A DNA stretch of 64,000 bases from Rheinheimera mesophila (GCF_000986865.1 NZ_LAVS01000012.1:29322-93321); one strand, 5' to 3'. Counted from the first letter of the stretch, positions 1-9,072 are shown. Notes: generated by a model from the letters alone, not told the origin. A program made the numbers and translations.

Positions 1-409
1 GGTAGACCGTCTGTCGCAGCAAATGCAGCAGGAAATCGCAGTGATTTTACAACGTGAAATCAAAGACCCACGTTTACACAACATGATTACTGTGTCTGAC
101 GTGAATGTGTCGCGTGACTTATCACACGCCAAAATTTATGTGACTTTTTTAGGTTTAGAAGCCGAAAAAGTAAAAGCAAACCTGGATATTTTAAATGATG
201 CTGTAGGTTATATCCGCAGTCTGATCGCCAAACGTATTCAGGCCAGAATTGTACCTACGATACGTTTTTACTTTGATCAGTCGTTGGATCAGGGCATCCG
301 CATGGCCAACCTGGTGGAACAGGTTCGCCGTGACGATGAGAAGCGTCGTATTGAAGCAGGTCAGGAACCAGAGCGTAAAGCGAAGGTGGATAAGGACGAG
401 GAAGAGTAA
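1..409 (+). CDS. rbfA: Ribosome-binding factor A (5' end cut off by the window)
   Basis: RbfA binds the free 30S subunit and helps mature the 5' end of 16S rRNA, a factor needed for growth in the cold. The reading frame is already open at the window edge (codons from base 2), and the residues before the first in-window ATG at 23 still match the family N-terminus, so only the first few codons are missing. The stretch ILQREIKDPRL and the following KH-type fold (residues up to about 105) are typical, and the acidic/basic tail is ordinary. The stop overlaps the truB start (TAATG), so the two are translationally coupled, as in the nusA-infB-rbfA-truB operon of gammaproteobacteria. Confidence 0.97.
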   Translation, partial: VDRLSQQMQQEIAVILQREIKDPRLHNMITVSDVNVSRDLSHAKIYVTFLGLEAEKVKANLDILNDAVGYIRSLIAKRIQARIVPTIRFYFDQSLDQGIRMANLVEQVRRDDEKRRIEAGQEPERKAKVDKDEEE

Positions 410-1347
410 TGGCACGTCGTGCTGTTCACGGCATTCTGTTGCTTGATAAGCCGTTAGACATTTCCAGCAATGGTATTTTGCAGCGGGTGCGTTGGCTGTA
501 TCAGGCTGAAAAGGCTGGCCACACCGGTGCTTTAGACCCGCTGGCCAGTGGTTTATTGCCGATTTGTTTTGGTGAAGCCACCAAGTTTTGTCAGTTTTTA
601 TTGGATACAGACAAAACCTACCTGGTGACAGCTCATTTTGGTCTGCGCACCGACACCAGCGATGCAGCGGGTGAAGTTATCAGCCGTAAACCTGTGGCTT
701 TTGACCAAAGGATGCTGGAGCAGATAATGCAGCAGTTCCGTGGTCCGCAGATGCAAATTCCGACTATGTTTTCGGCCTTAAAGTATCAAGGGCAACCGCT
801 TTATAAATATGCCCGCCAGGGCATTGAAGTACCGCGTGAAGCAAGGCCTATTACTATCTTCCGTTTTGAATTACAGCAGTTTGACGGCGAATACGCCAGC
901 TTTCTGGTGCATTGCAGCAAAGGCACATATATCCGCACCTTAATCGACGATTTAGGTGAAGCTTTGGGTTGCGGCGCTTATGTCAGTGCTTTACGCCGCA
1001 TTCAGGTCGGGCCTTTTGATGCAACGCAGATGCTGACACAGGAACAACTGGTGCCCTTTAACGACAAGCAGGATTGGGCTAGCTTAGATGCCCTGTTGTT
1101 GCCAATGGATTTAGCCTTAACAGGTTTACCAGAGTTGCAACTGAATGAAGTGCAGCAAAAACGTCTAGTGCATGGCCAGACGGTGCAGCTAAATGATACT
1201 GAATTGGCTGATTTTGGCTCAGCCTCGGCAGAGGCTGTGAAATTATATGGTTCGGCCGGACAATTTATCGGCGTGGCTGGGTTAGACTCTGGTGTGCTGT
1301 CGGTTCGCCGCTTGCTCAATACCAGTGTATGGCAAAGCGAAATTTAA
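409..1347 (+). CDS. truB: tRNA pseudouridine(55) synthase TruB
   Basis: TruB converts U55 of the T-loop in nearly all tRNAs to pseudouridine. The protein is 312 aa, the normal length. The catalytic aspartate is D43 in the motif GHTGALDPLASG, and the TruB family C-terminal segment follows from about residue 180, with a PUA-like end. The ATG shares a base with the rbfA stop. Transcription probably comes from the upstream operon; a separate promoter for rpsO lies just past the stop. Nothing unusual is seen. Confidence 0.98.
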   Translation: MARRAVHGILLLDKPLDISSNGILQRVRWLYQAEKAGHTGALDPLASGLLPICFGEATKFCQFLLDTDKTYLVTAHFGLRTDTSDAAGEVISRKPVAFDQRMLEQIMQQFRGPQMQIPTMFSALKYQGQPLYKYARQGIEVPREARPITIFRFELQQFDGEYASFLVHCSKGTYIRTLIDDLGEALGCGAYVSALRRIQVGPFDATQMLTQEQLVPFNDKQDWASLDALLLPMDLALTGLPELQLNEVQQKRLVHGQTVQLNDTELADFGSASAEAVKLYGSAGQFIGVAGLDSGVLSVRRLLNTSVWQSEI

Positions 1348-1350
1348 CGC

Positions 1351-1379
1351 TTGTTTGTTTGAGTGAAAACGCATAGAAT
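1351..1379 (+). promoter_or_regulatory. Candidate sigma-70 promoter of rpsO
   Basis: TTGTTT (1351-1356) and TAGAAT (1374-1379) are separated by 17 bp, a good sigma-70 match, right after the truB stop. Transcription would start near 1386 and give a leader of about 60 nt for rpsO. This is a sequence match only. Confidence 0.6.
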
Positions 1380-1393
1380 GCGCGCTCATTTTC

Positions 1394-1423
1394 GTTGTGG
1401 CTGGATTAGTGGCCGGCTACAAC
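1394..1423 (+). promoter_or_regulatory. rpsO leader hairpin, probable S15 autoregulatory site
   Basis: Arms 1394-1404 (GTTGTGGCTGG) and 1413-1423 (CCGGCTACAAC) pair over 11 positions, with two G-U pairs, around an 8-nt loop. This is followed by a spacer and the Shine-Dalgarno TTGGAGG of rpsO. In E. coli and other bacteria S15 represses its own translation by binding a leader structure. The position fits such a site, but the fold here is not shown to be homologous. Confidence 0.5.
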
Positions 1424-1445
1424 ACATCTCTCTATTGGAGGCTCT

Positions 1446-1715
1446 ATGTCACTAACTACAGCAGAAAAAGCGCAAATCTTAGCTGATTTCGCAGTTAAAC
1501 AAGGCGATACCGGTTCACCAGAAGTACAAGTTGCATTATTAACTGCAACTATTGCTAAGTTACAACCACACTTTGCTGACCACAAGCACGACCACCACTC
1601 ACGTCGTGGCCTGTTACGCATGGTTAGCCAACGTCGTAAGTTATTAGATTACTTAAAAGGCAAAGACGCTCAGCGTTACGCTACTCTGATCGAGCGTTTA
1701 GGTCTGCGTCGTTAA
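1446..1715 (+). CDS. rpsO: 30S ribosomal protein S15
   Basis: S15 is a primary 16S rRNA-binding protein of the 30S platform and also forms the B4 bridge to the 50S subunit. The protein is 89 aa, full length, with the family stretches GDTGSPEVQ and the [13 protein letters not shown]-binding segment. A strong ribosome site (TTGGAGG) lies a few bases upstream of the ATG. A Rho-independent terminator follows, so rpsO can be expressed alone from the promoter at 1351-1379. Confidence 0.99.
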   Translation: MSLTTAEKAQILADFAVKQGDTGSPEVQVALLTATIAKLQPHFADHKHDHHSRRGLLRMVSQRRKLLDYLKGKDAQRYATLIERLGLRR

Positions 1716-1732
1716 TTCGCAGCTTATGCCTG

Positions 1733-1762
1733 AAAAAAGCCAGTCTCCGACTGGCTTTTTTA
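1733..1762 (+). terminator. Rho-independent terminator after rpsO
   Basis: A-tract, then the stem GCCAGTC/GACTGGC with a 3-nt loop, then a run of six T. It separates rpsO from pnp. Confidence 0.9.
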
Positions 1763-1770
1763 TTCGCCGC

Positions 1771-1957
1771 CATCCATGGCGCTCACCCTGTCGGGCCATC
1801 GTCGCTTCGCTCCTATGTTCAAAATCGCTCCAGACGATTTTTTACATTTTGCTGTCCTGCAAAATGCCCTGTCGGACCAAAGTTGCTGCGTTGTTCACAA
1901 AACAGCAGGATAGCCGTTTTGCACAGCTTTAGCTGCCAAAGGTGAACATCATGGATG
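1771..1957. repeat. Palindrome-bounded intergenic block between rpsO and pnp
   Basis: The block is bounded by an imperfect inverted repeat: CATCCATGGCGCTCACC (1771-1787) against GGTGAACATCATGGATG (1941-1957), 13 of 17 positions complementary. Inside it, CCTGTCGGGCC (from 1787) and CCTGTCGGACC (from 1868) start two related 23-bp direct repeats with about 17 matches. The open frame crossing it does not resemble a protein I know. It looks like a non-coding MITE-like or REP-like insertion that lengthens the usual rpsO-pnp spacer. No second copy is seen in this window. Confidence 0.5.
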
Positions 1958-1965
1958 ATGTGAGC

Positions 1966-1988
1966 AAAAAAGGTTCCTGACCTTTTTG
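1966..1988 (+). terminator. Terminator-like hairpin upstream of pnp
   Basis: The arms AAAAAGGT and ACCTTTTT surround a 5-nt loop. The stem is weak and AT-rich, so it could act as a second, partial stop after rpsO. The rest of the gap to pnp (1989-2192) holds a possible -10 (TATACT, 2123-2128) without a clear -35, and a short CGCG/CGCG hairpin near 2158 in the pnp leader. Confidence 0.35.
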
Positions 1989-2192
1989 TTATTCTCTTAA
2001 ACTTAGAAAAAATTCATATCAATGCAACTTAATGCCTGCATGATGTTCTTACCGCCCGGATATGTTTAAATTTTATACCCTTCAGCTCTGGTGCCAGCTA
2101 TCTTTTAAGCGGTGTTACAGGCTATACTGTGCCGCGAAAAACAGACCAAAAGACTCCGCGAAAAAACGCGAAAAATAGAAAGGAAATAATCA

Positions 2193-4325
2193 GTGAACCC
2201 CATCGTAAAATCATTCCAGTTTGGCCAACACACTATTACTCTGGAAACCGGCGTTATCGCCCGTCAAGCTGACGCGGCTGTTCTGGCCAGCATGGGTGAT
2301 ACCTCTGTGTTAGTCACAGTGGTAGGTAAAAAACAACCTAAACCTGGTCAGGATTTTTTCCCTCTGACTGTAAACTATCAGGAAAAAACTTACGCGGCAG
2401 GCCGCATCCCTGGTGGTTTCTTCAAGCGTGAAGGCCGTCCGTCAGAAGGCGAGACATTAATTTCACGTTTAATCGACCGTCCAATCCGCCCATTATTCCC
2501 TGAAGGCTTCACCAACGAAGTTCAGGTGATCGCTACTGTTGTTTCAGTACAACCTGAAATTCAGCCAGATATTATTTCTATCATTGGTACTTCTGCTGCA
2601 CTGGCTATCTCTGGTATCCCGTTCAGTGGTCCATTAGGTGCGGCCCGTGTGGGTTATGTTAACAACCAGTACGTGTTAAACCCATCTGAAGCTGAATTAA
2701 AAGACAGCAAACTGGATTTAGTGGTTGCTGGTACTGCCAATGCAGTATTGATGGTTGAATCTGAAGCTGGTGTTTTATCAGAAGAAGTGATGTTAGGTGC
2801 AGTAGTCTTTGGTCACGACCAGATGCAAACTGTGATCAACGCCATCAATGAATTTGCCGCTGTGGCTGCAAAGCCAGCCTGGAACTGGGTGGCTCCGGCT
2901 AAAAACGAAAGCTTAAGCAACAAAATTGCTGCTCTGGCGACAGCTCCAGTTGGCGAAGCCTATCGCATTACTGAAAAAGCCAAACGTTACGAAACTATTG
3001 GCGCTATCAAAGCTGACGTCTTTGCCCAAATTAAAGCTGAATTAGCCGAAGGCGAAACGTTTGACGAAACTGAAGCGAACGAAATTTTCCATAACCTGGA
3101 AAGTAAAATTGTTCGTAGCCGTATCATCAAAGGCGAACCACGTATCGACGGCCGCGACAATGAAATGGTGCGTGCGTTAAGCGTGATGACAGGTTTATTG
3201 CCACGTACCCACGGTTCAGCCCTGTTCACCCGTGGTGAAACTCAGGCCTTAGTCACCTGTACTTTAGGTACTGCCCGTGATGCACAAACTGTGGACGATT
3301 TATTGAGCGAAAAAACCGACCACTTCCTGTTCCACTACAACTTCCCTCCATTCTCAGTCGGTGAGACGGGCATGGTAGGTTCGCCTAAGCGTCGTGAAAT
3401 CGGTCACGGCCGGTTAGCGAAACGTGGTGTTGCTGCAGTAATGCCAGATTTTAATGACTTCCCGTACACAGTACGTATGGTGTCTGAAATCACTGAATCA
3501 AACGGTTCAAGCTCTATGGCTTCAGTCTGTGGTTCTTCACTGGCGCTGATGGATGCTGGTGTACCTATCAAAGCTTCTGTGGCCGGTATCGCTATGGGTC
3601 TGGTAAAAGAAGGCGACGATTTTGTGGTTCTGTCGGACATTTTAGGTGATGAAGATCACTTAGGTGACATGGACTTTAAAGTGGCCGGTACTACTGAAGG
3701 TATCACTGCACTGCAGATGGATATCAAAATTGAAGGCATCACTAAAGAGATCATGCAGATCGCGCTGAAACAAGCCAAAGCAGCCCGTATTCACATTCTG
3801 AATGTGATGGACCAGGCGATCAGCACGCACCGTGAAGAGCTGTCTGAACATGCCCCACGTATTTACACCTTAAAAATCAACCCGGAGAAAATCCGTGATG
3901 TGATTGGTAAAGGTGGTGCTGTCATTCGTCAGATCACTGAAGAATCTGGTACTACTATCGAAATCGAAGATGACGGTACAGTGAAAATCGCGGCGACTAA
4001 TGCGCAAGCTGCCAACATTGCCATCAACAAGATTGAAGCTATCACAGCGGAAATTGAAGTGGGTGCTGTGTATCAGGGCGAAGTTGTACGTATTGTTGAC
4101 TTCGGTGCTTTTGTGAACGTGCTGCCAGGCAAAGATGGTTTAGTTCACATTTCTCAGATTTCTGATGAGCGTGTGAGCAATGTAGCTGATCATTTAGCTA
4201 TAGGTCAGAAAGTGGCGGTGAAAGTAATGGAAGTCGATAAGCAGGGTCGCGTGCGTTTAAGCATTAAAGAAGCTCAGGACAAACCTGCTGCTGTTGAGTC
4301 TGCCGATGCTGTTGAAGCTCAGTAA
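2193..4325 (+). CDS. pnp: Polyribonucleotide nucleotidyltransferase (PNPase)
   Basis: PNPase degrades RNA 3' to 5' with phosphate and is a core part of the RNA degradosome. At 710 aa it has the full layout: two RNase PH domains (about 10-230 and 320-530) split by an alpha-helical linker, a KH domain with the GxxG loop VIGKGG (about residue 569), and an S1 domain (about 622-690). The start is a GTG preceded by AGAAAGGAAA, which fits the N-terminus [11 protein letters not shown]; weak starts are usual for pnp. In E. coli it is autoregulated through RNase III cleavage of a leader hairpin. The 3' end overlaps nlpI. Confidence 0.99.
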   Translation: MNPIVKSFQFGQHTITLETGVIARQADAAVLASMGDTSVLVTVVGKKQPKPGQDFFPLTVNYQEKTYAAGRIPGGFFKREGRPSEGETLISRLIDRPIRPLFPEGFTNEVQVIATVVSVQPEIQPDIISIIGTSAALAISGIPFSGPLGAARVGYVNNQYVLNPSEAELKDSKLDLVVAGTANAVLMVESEAGVLSEEVMLGAVVFGHDQMQTVINAINEFAAVAAKPAWNWVAPAKNESLSNKIAALATAPVGEAYRITEKAKRYETIGAIKADVFAQIKAELAEGETFDETEANEIFHNLESKIVRSRIIKGEPRIDGRDNEMVRALSVMTGLLPRTHGSALFTRGETQALVTCTLGTARDAQTVDDLLSEKTDHFLFHYNFPPFSVGETGMVGSPKRREIGHGRLAKRGVAAVMPDFNDFPYTVRMVSEITESNGSSSMASVCGSSLALMDAGVPIKASVAGIAMGLVKEGDDFVVLSDILGDEDHLGDMDFKVAGTTEGITALQMDIKIEGITKEIMQIALKQAKAARIHILNVMDQAISTHREELSEHAPRIYTLKINPEKIRDVIGKGGAVIRQITEESGTTIEIEDDGTVKIAATNAQAANIAINKIEAITAEIEVGAVYQGEVVRIVDFGAFVNVLPGKDGLVHISQISDERVSNVADHLAIGQKVAVKVMEVDKQGRVRLSIKEAQDKPAAVESADAVEAQ

Positions 4326-5223
4326 GGTTTCCAACCTGACCCAAAAAGCGGTGCTGCTCGCAGCACTGCTGGCTCTGGGCGCTTGCGCCCAGAAACCATC
4401 AAACGAAGCCGCTGTGCTGGTTGAGAATCCATTGACACCAGAGTCAGTGCCTGTCTCCTACCGCACTGAAATTGCGATAGCGCGTATTTCTGAGCTGTTA
4501 ACCAAAGCTGAAACCACTGATGAACAACGCGCCCGGTTATTTTACGACCGTGGTGTGATGTACGACAGTGTGGGCTTACGTTCTCTGGCACGCTTTGATT
4601 TTCTGCGGGCTTTACGTTTACAGCCTGATATGGCGGATGCCTATAACTTTATTGGTATTCACCATACCTTAGTGGGTAATTACACCGAAGCTTACGAGTC
4701 ATTTGATGCCGCCTTAGAGCTGGCACCAGATTACGACTATGCCTACTTGAACCGGGGTATAGCCCTGCTGTATGACAGCAAAACTGATTTGGCAGTTGGT
4801 GACTTTGAACTGTTTCACCAGGCCAAACCTGAAGATCCTTACCGTTCTTTATGGTTGTACTTTGCGGATGCTAAGTTGTCTATCGCTCAGGCTCAGACGC
4901 GTTTAGCTCAAAATCAGAGTAAGCTGGATCAAACGCATTGGGCAAGTTCGATAGTGGCTTTTTATCTGGGAAAAATTTCAGAGGAAAAACTGCTGGAGAC
5001 GGCTGCAAATGTGAATTCAGATCCACAGCAACTGGCTGAACGTTTATGCGAAGTTTATTTTTATCTGGCCAAATGGCATGAGCAACAAAACCCGAGCAAG
5101 GCGCTGGATTACTACAAAAAAGTGTTGGCGACTAATGTGTATGAGTTTGTTGAACACCGTTACGCCCGGATAGAGATGAACAGACTGCGTGGTTTAGATG
5201 CCAGTGCAGAATCTGTGCAGTAA
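4306..5223 (+). CDS. nlpI: Lipoprotein NlpI (TPR protein)
   Basis: NlpI is an outer-membrane lipoprotein scaffold. In E. coli it presents the peptidoglycan endopeptidase MepS to the protease Prc and binds other cell-wall enzymes. From the ATG at 4306 the protein has 305 aa with signal peptide and lipobox LGAC (lipidated Cys about residue 27), followed by TPR units between about 55 and 190 (motifs [28 protein letters not shown]). The N-terminal coding region overlaps the end of pnp. Upstream TTG and downstream TTG codons are also possible starts, since no Shine-Dalgarno decides. Expression is probably coupled to pnp, and a terminator follows. Confidence 0.95.
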   Translation: MLLKLSKVSNLTQKAVLLAALLALGACAQKPSNEAAVLVENPLTPESVPVSYRTEIAIARISELLTKAETTDEQRARLFYDRGVMYDSVGLRSLARFDFLRALRLQPDMADAYNFIGIHHTLVGNYTEAYESFDAALELAPDYDYAYLNRGIALLYDSKTDLAVGDFELFHQAKPEDPYRSLWLYFADAKLSIAQAQTRLAQNQSKLDQTHWASSIVAFYLGKISEEKLLETAANVNSDPQQLAERLCEVYFYLAKWHEQQNPSKALDYYKKVLATNVYEFVEHRYARIEMNRLRGLDASAESVQ

Positions 5224-5242
5224 CAGCCCGCTGCGACCCTAT

Positions 5243-5270
5243 AAAAAAAGCCAGTTTACTGGCTTTTTTA
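5243..5270 (+). terminator. Rho-independent terminator after nlpI
   Basis: A run of A, stem GCCAG/CTGGC around a TTTA loop, then six T. It ends the pnp-nlpI unit and lies upstream of the start I choose for the next gene, which argues against the longer version of that frame. Confidence 0.9.
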
Positions 5271-5290
5271 TCTTCAGATATACGCTGACA

Positions 5291-6451
5291 ATGCTGCTTT
5301 TGTGCTGTTTAACAGGCTGCAAACCGACATTAGACCAGCTACCTGAACAGCAATTAATCGATCAAGCGTTGCAAGGTAACGGTGCTGCTGCAGTTCGACT
5401 TGCGAAAAAGCGCGAACAACAGGCTGACTTTAGTGCGGCACTGAACTGGTACCAAAAAGCCTTGGATGCCGGGATCACAACAGAGCTGGCCGCATTTATC
5501 GCGTTAAAACAGCAACAGCATGGCTTTCTGGCGACCGCAGCTTATTTGGAGCAGTATTTACAGCAACAGCAAGCGCTAAACGCAGCAGAAGTCGATTTGG
5601 CTGCTGAATATGGCCTTTGGCACCATGTAACAGAGCAGATAAAATCCCCCCCACAGCGGAGCAACGCGTCCTGTAGTCTGACTTTGCAACCTGTGGTGCA
5701 GTCCAGAGCAGGTAGTCGTCAGTTGCAACTGTTACAGCAGCAGTGGCAGCAGGATCCGCAATTGTCAGCTTTGTCTGTGTGTTTTTTGCCTGAGATCAGA
5801 GTGAACAGTACAGAGTTACAATGTAGTCACCAGGTGAAGCAGCGCATTCAATGTCAGTATCAGGTCCTGATGCCGTTCGTTGCTAAGGGAGGCTTTAGTC
5901 AGTTATTACTGGTTGCAGGTGAAGGCAACGCCAATTACAACAATGGCATAGTGCAACTTGCACAAAGCAGTTCATTTGAAGTATTCCGGCACGAATTTGC
6001 CCATATTCTTGGCTTTATCGACGAATACAGTTTAACGACTCAGGTTGCACAAGCTGAATGCAATAGTGACAAGATCCGGCCCAACCTGCTGACTGACAAA
6101 AGCCAACTTGAGTCTTACCTGAAGTACTGGCAACTGCAGCGGCATCAGGTGCAGTTACACCCGGTCGATAGCTGTAACCAGGCTGGAAAACAAGCTTATG
6201 CGCCGGTCAGAGCTTTAAGTTTTATGCGCTCCCATGAGGCAGAGGTACCGGACTTGTATTTTCAGTTGATGCAGAAGGTATTAACCAGACCCGAATTGAT
6301 TATGCCGGTGCAGTATTTTTATGCTTATTTAGCAAGACAGCAGCAAGACTGGCGGAGCTGGGCGTTACTGATGGAACAGGCCGCAAAGCAGGGATATCCG
6401 GATGCACAAGAGTCTCTACGAAAGGCTGTTACTATTCCGACAGCTCCGTAA
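5291..6451 (+). CDS. Sel1-repeat lipoprotein with M64-like zinc protease motif
   Basis: Not a gene I can name. From the ATG at 5291 the protein is 386 aa and opens with a very short lipoprotein signal ending LTGC (Cys10). Residues about 30-70 and 345-380 look like Sel1/TPR-type helical repeats (ALNWYQKALDAGI; LLMEQAAKQGYPDA). Between them is HEFAHILGFIDEY (234-246), the HExxHxxGxxDEY pattern of M64-type metallopeptidases, with H234, H238 and D244 as presumed zinc ligands and E235 as catalytic base. At least six further cysteines suggest disulfides in the periplasm. It follows nlpI directly but past a terminator, and has no clear ribosome site or promoter. Protease activity is inferred from the motif only. 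Confidence 0.7.
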   Translation: MLLLCCLTGCKPTLDQLPEQQLIDQALQGNGAAAVRLAKKREQQADFSAALNWYQKALDAGITTELAAFIALKQQQHGFLATAAYLEQYLQQQQALNAAEVDLAAEYGLWHHVTEQIKSPPQRSNASCSLTLQPVVQSRAGSRQLQLLQQQWQQDPQLSALSVCFLPEIRVNSTELQCSHQVKQRIQCQYQVLMPFVAKGGFSQLLLVAGEGNANYNNGIVQLAQSSSFEVFRHEFAHILGFIDEYSLTTQVAQAECNSDKIRPNLLTDKSQLESYLKYWQLQRHQVQLHPVDSCNQAGKQAYAPVRALSFMRSHEAEVPDLYFQLMQKVLTRPELIMPVQYFYAYLARQQQDWRSWALLMEQAAKQGYPDAQESLRKAVTIPTAP

Positions 6452-6785
6452 GTTCACGGCTTAACAAATCAGCGTCACCTAAGTTCAGCTCAAGCAAACG
6501 ACGTAAATGACTGGCTGAATCTATGTCTATCCTGTCACAACGCACACCGACACAAGAGCCGTTTAAATGAGCCACGGTCACGTCCATAAAAACATCTACA
6601 CCGGACTCATTCAGTTGAAACTGTAGTTGGAACTCTTGACCAGGCTTTAACTCAGAAGCAGCTTGCAGTTGTAGCAAGGCGCCTTTCAGCGACAGGTCCT
6701 GCAGTTGACCCGTATATAATCTGTCGGTATTTTTCAGTTGCACCGGACCAGAAAATAACACCCGGCTAAAACGTCTGTTGTCCAT
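6432..6785 (-). CDS. PilZ-domain protein
   Basis: This is a single-domain PilZ protein of 117 aa, a family that binds cyclic di-GMP and passes the signal to motility, polysaccharide or other targets. The two binding motifs are visible: the RxxxR-type box in NRRFSR (residues 3-8) and the D/NxSxxG box DLSLKG (30-35). I use the ATG at 6785 because AAGGA sits about 8 bases upstream; the frame stays open further but without such a site. Its last 20 bp overlap the end of the convergent Sel1/protease gene. The likely cyclic-di-GMP source closest by is the GGDEF-EAL protein at 56171-60676. Confidence 0.85.
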   Translation of the reverse strand: MDNRRFSRVLFSGPVQLKNTDRLYTGQLQDLSLKGALLQLQAASELKPGQEFQLQFQLNESGVDVFMDVTVAHLNGSCVGVRCDRIDIDSASHLRRLLELNLGDADLLSRELTELSE

Positions 6786-6842
6786 ATCAAATCCTTCAGT
6801 TCGTTGCATTGAGCATAGTTGTTTTCGGAATGAAAAGACAGA

Positions 6843-6868
6843 ACGGGCAGTTAAATTTAACTGCCCGT
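6843..6868 (-). terminator. 26-bp perfect palindrome after lipA
   Basis: ACGGGCAGTTAAA is followed directly by its exact complement. As RNA it gives a long stem with an AATT loop. On the minus strand it is followed by a T-rich stretch (TCTGTCTTTTC), so it probably ends the lipB-lipA transcript. A role as a protein-binding site for the PilZ gene just downstream cannot be excluded. Confidence 0.6.
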
Positions 6869-6881
6869 ACAATGAGTTATA

Positions 6882-7850
6882 TTAACTGACTTCTTCACCT
6901 GCCGCCTGGCGATCAGCATGATAGCTGGACCGCACGAACGGGCCTGAAGCGACGTGTTTAAAGCCTAACTCATAACCAATACGTTTTATTTCGTCGAACT
7001 CATCCGGTGATACGTACCGCTTAACCGGCAAATGGTGTTTACTGGGTTGCAGGTATTGGCCTACGGTCAGCATATCGACATTGTGGGCGCGTAGGTCACG
7101 CATCACCTCGATAATCTCTTCTGTGGTTTCACCTAAACCCACCATCAGGCCTGATTTGGTCGAGACTTCAGGATGGGCTGCTTTATAGCGACGCAGCAGT
7201 TCGAGCGACCATTTATAGTCAGCACCCGGACGGGCCAGTTTGTATAAGCGTGGCGCGGTTTCCAGATTGTGGTTAAACACGTCGGGTGGAGTTTGTGTCA
7301 GAATATCTAACGCGGCGTCCATACGGCCACGGAAATCCGGCACCAGTACTTCAATTTTGATGGCCGGGCTTTCACGACGAATAGCGCTGATACAGTCGGC
7401 AAAATGTTGGGCACCGCCATCACGTAGATCATCACGGTCTACTGAAGTGATCACTACGTATTTCAGCGCCATATCTTTGATCGTCAGCGCCAGTTTTTCC
7501 GGCTCTTCCGCATTTGGCGGTAAAGGCCGACCGTGAGCTACATCACAAAACGGGCAACGTCTGGTGCAGATAGCGCCTAAGATCATAAAAGTAGCCGTAC
7601 CGTGGTTAAAGCATTCCGACAGGTTAGGGCAGGAGGCCTCTTCACAGACTGAATGCAAACCGTGTTTACGCATCGCCCCTTTGATTTGTTCGATGCGGTC
7701 AGTACTGCGTGGTAATTTGATTTTCAACCAGTCCGGTTTACGTAACATTTCATCACGTTCTGTAGGTAGCACTTTGACTGGGATCAGGGCCATTTTGTCG
7801 GCATCACGTAATTTGACGCCTGGTTCCATACGAGCTGTTTTGATGGTCAT
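6882..7850 (-). CDS. lipA: Lipoyl synthase
   Basis: This radical-SAM enzyme inserts two sulfur atoms into protein-bound octanoyl groups to make lipoyl cofactors for pyruvate and 2-oxoglutarate dehydrogenases and the glycine cleavage system. Two iron-sulfur cluster motifs are intact: auxiliary cluster cysteines at about 69, 74 and 80 ([12 protein letters not shown]) and radical-[11 protein letters not shown] at about 95-102. With the ATG at 7850 the protein is 322 aa, close to E. coli LipA; an in-frame GTG at 7859 overlapping the lipB stop is the alternative. It forms a tight operon with lipB. Confidence 0.98.
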   Translation of the reverse strand: MTIKTARMEPGVKLRDADKMALIPVKVLPTERDEMLRKPDWLKIKLPRSTDRIEQIKGAMRKHGLHSVCEEASCPNLSECFNHGTATFMILGAICTRRCPFCDVAHGRPLPPNAEEPEKLALTIKDMALKYVVITSVDRDDLRDGGAQHFADCISAIRRESPAIKIEVLVPDFRGRMDAALDILTQTPPDVFNHNLETAPRLYKLARPGADYKWSLELLRRYKAAHPEVSTKSGLMVGLGETTEEIIEVMRDLRAHNVDMLTVGQYLQPSKHHLPVKRYVSPDEFDEIKRIGYELGFKHVASGPFVRSSYHADRQAAGEEVS

Positions 7851-7851
7851 A

Positions 7852-8538
7852 TTACTCACTTAACCCTGTTTTGTGCTCAGTCTGGCTGACTGCCAGCAGG
7901 GCAACAAATTGTGACTGCAAAGCCTGTTTTGCTTCATCCACACTTTGTGGACCTGCAATATCTTTGGTTTGGATCATCTGCATGCCGGCATAACCACATG
8001 GGTTGATCCTGGAAAAAGGTGACAAATCCATATCCACATTTAAAGCCAGACCATGAAAGGTACAGCCTTTGCGCACCCGCAATCCAAGCGAAGCGACTTT
8101 TTGTTCTTGCACATAGACACCGGGCGCATCGGCTTTGGCATAAGCGGCAATGCCATAAGGGGCTAAAGCCTGAATAATCACTTGTTCAATTAACGTGACC
8201 AGCTCACGCACCCCGAGCTTGCGTCTTTTGATATCCAGCAATACATAAGCCACCAATTGGCCCGGGCCGTGATACGTCACCTGGCCGCCTCTATCGACCT
8301 GTACTACAGGGATATCACCAGGCATCAGCAGATGTTCTGCTTTACCGGCCTGACCCTGAGTAAAAACCGGGTCATGTTCAACAAACCACAGCTCATCCGG
8401 ACTGTGTTCTGTCCGCTCATCTGTGTATTTTTGCATGGCCTGCCATACCTGAATATAAGGCTGACGCCCTAAATCCCGTATCACTAAGCCTTGAGAATCA
8501 ACCACAACGAACTCCGGTTCAGTTGAAAGTGGCGGCAT
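7852..8538 (-). CDS. lipB: Octanoyl-[ACP]:protein N-octanoyltransferase
   Basis: LipB moves octanoate from acyl carrier protein to lipoyl domains, the step before LipA. The protein is 228 aa with the invariant [12 protein letters not shown] segment (about 83-94), the conserved lysine K147 (EQKVASLG) and catalytic cysteine C181 (INPCGYAGM). It sits between ybeD and lipA as in E. coli and runs into lipA with nearly touching ends. Confidence 0.97.
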   Translation of the reverse strand: MPPLSTEPEFVVVDSQGLVIRDLGRQPYIQVWQAMQKYTDERTEHSPDELWFVEHDPVFTQGQAGKAEHLLMPGDIPVVQVDRGGQVTYHGPGQLVAYVLLDIKRRKLGVRELVTLIEQVIIQALAPYGIAAYAKADAPGVYVQEQKVASLGLRVRKGCTFHGLALNVDMDLSPFSRINPCGYAGMQMIQTKDIAGPQSVDEAKQALQSQFVALLAVSQTEHKTGLSE

Positions 8539-8576
8539 TATACCTGCTCTGTCAGTAAAAAGGGCAGTGCCACTCG

Positions 8577-8858
8577 TCAGATCACATAACGAACCAGTTC
8601 TAAACGGCCAAGTTCTGTGTACAGCAGCTCCATGTGTTCTTTGCTGGTCACTGTCACAGCAACACTGACAGAGTGATAATTGCCTTTGCTGCTGGGCCGT
8701 ACCTGTGGATTGTAGTCGTCGGCTTTAGCATGTTGTTGTAGAACAACTATTATATGGTCTACCAGTTCAGGCACAGCAACGCCTAACACTTTAAAGTTAA
8801 CAGAGCATGGAAACTCTAAAAATTCATCGAAGCGGGTGTCTTTTACTTCAGTTGTCAT
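8577..8858 (-). CDS. ybeD: YbeD family protein (DUF493)
   Basis: A small cytoplasmic protein of 93 aa with an ACT-like fold; its function is unproven. The family signature is clear ([18 protein letters not shown] near the start, [11 protein letters not shown] in the middle), and the place between dacA and lipB is the conserved gammaproteobacterial one. It has its own spacing of about 40 bp to lipB and probably leads the ybeD-lipB-lipA unit. Confidence 0.95.
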   Translation of the reverse strand: MTTEVKDTRFDEFLEFPCSVNFKVLGVAVPELVDHIIVVLQQHAKADDYNPQVRPSSKGNYHSVSVAVTVTSKEHMELLYTELGRLELVRYVI

Positions 8859-8900
8859 GATGTTCTGCTCACAAAAATAATCTTGCTCTATTCTAACAAA

Positions 8901-8928
8901 AAGTCCCGGACTTGCCGGGACTGTTTTT
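8901..8928 (-). terminator. Terminator between dacA and ybeD
   Basis: The stem AGTCCCGG/CCGGGACT encloses a 5-nt loop. On the minus strand it is followed by TTTTTG, so it ends the dacA transcript; a T-run also flanks the other side. Confidence 0.75.
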
Positions 8929-8947
8929 ATCTCTGGCTATGTTTCCA

Positions 8948-9069
8948 TACCCAAGGTGATTGCAGTTGCAGGGAGGTGACAAGTGCAACAAACCCCAGGG
9001 CATAGTGTCCTATGTGACTGGGGCGAGAGCTCGCGGTCAACCAAGCTGCAGCTTCAAGTACGAAGGGTA
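8948..9069 (-). repeat. Dispersed 122-bp palindromic repeat, copy A
   Basis: Read on the minus strand it begins TACCCTTCGTACTTGAAGC and ends TTGGGTA. It shares with the other copies the AAGCTGCAGCTT palindrome (one base changed here), a CCCCAGTCACATAG segment with its inner CATAG/CTATG hairpin, and the closing CTGCAAC. The ends form a terminal inverted repeat (TACCC/GGGTA). It starts 4 bp after the dacA stop. Confidence 0.85.
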
Positions 9070-9072
9070 TAC

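Noticed and set aside
1726..1932. 68-codon frame after rpsO
   Set aside because: It runs through the rpsO terminator and the palindromic block; no protein similarity is apparent.
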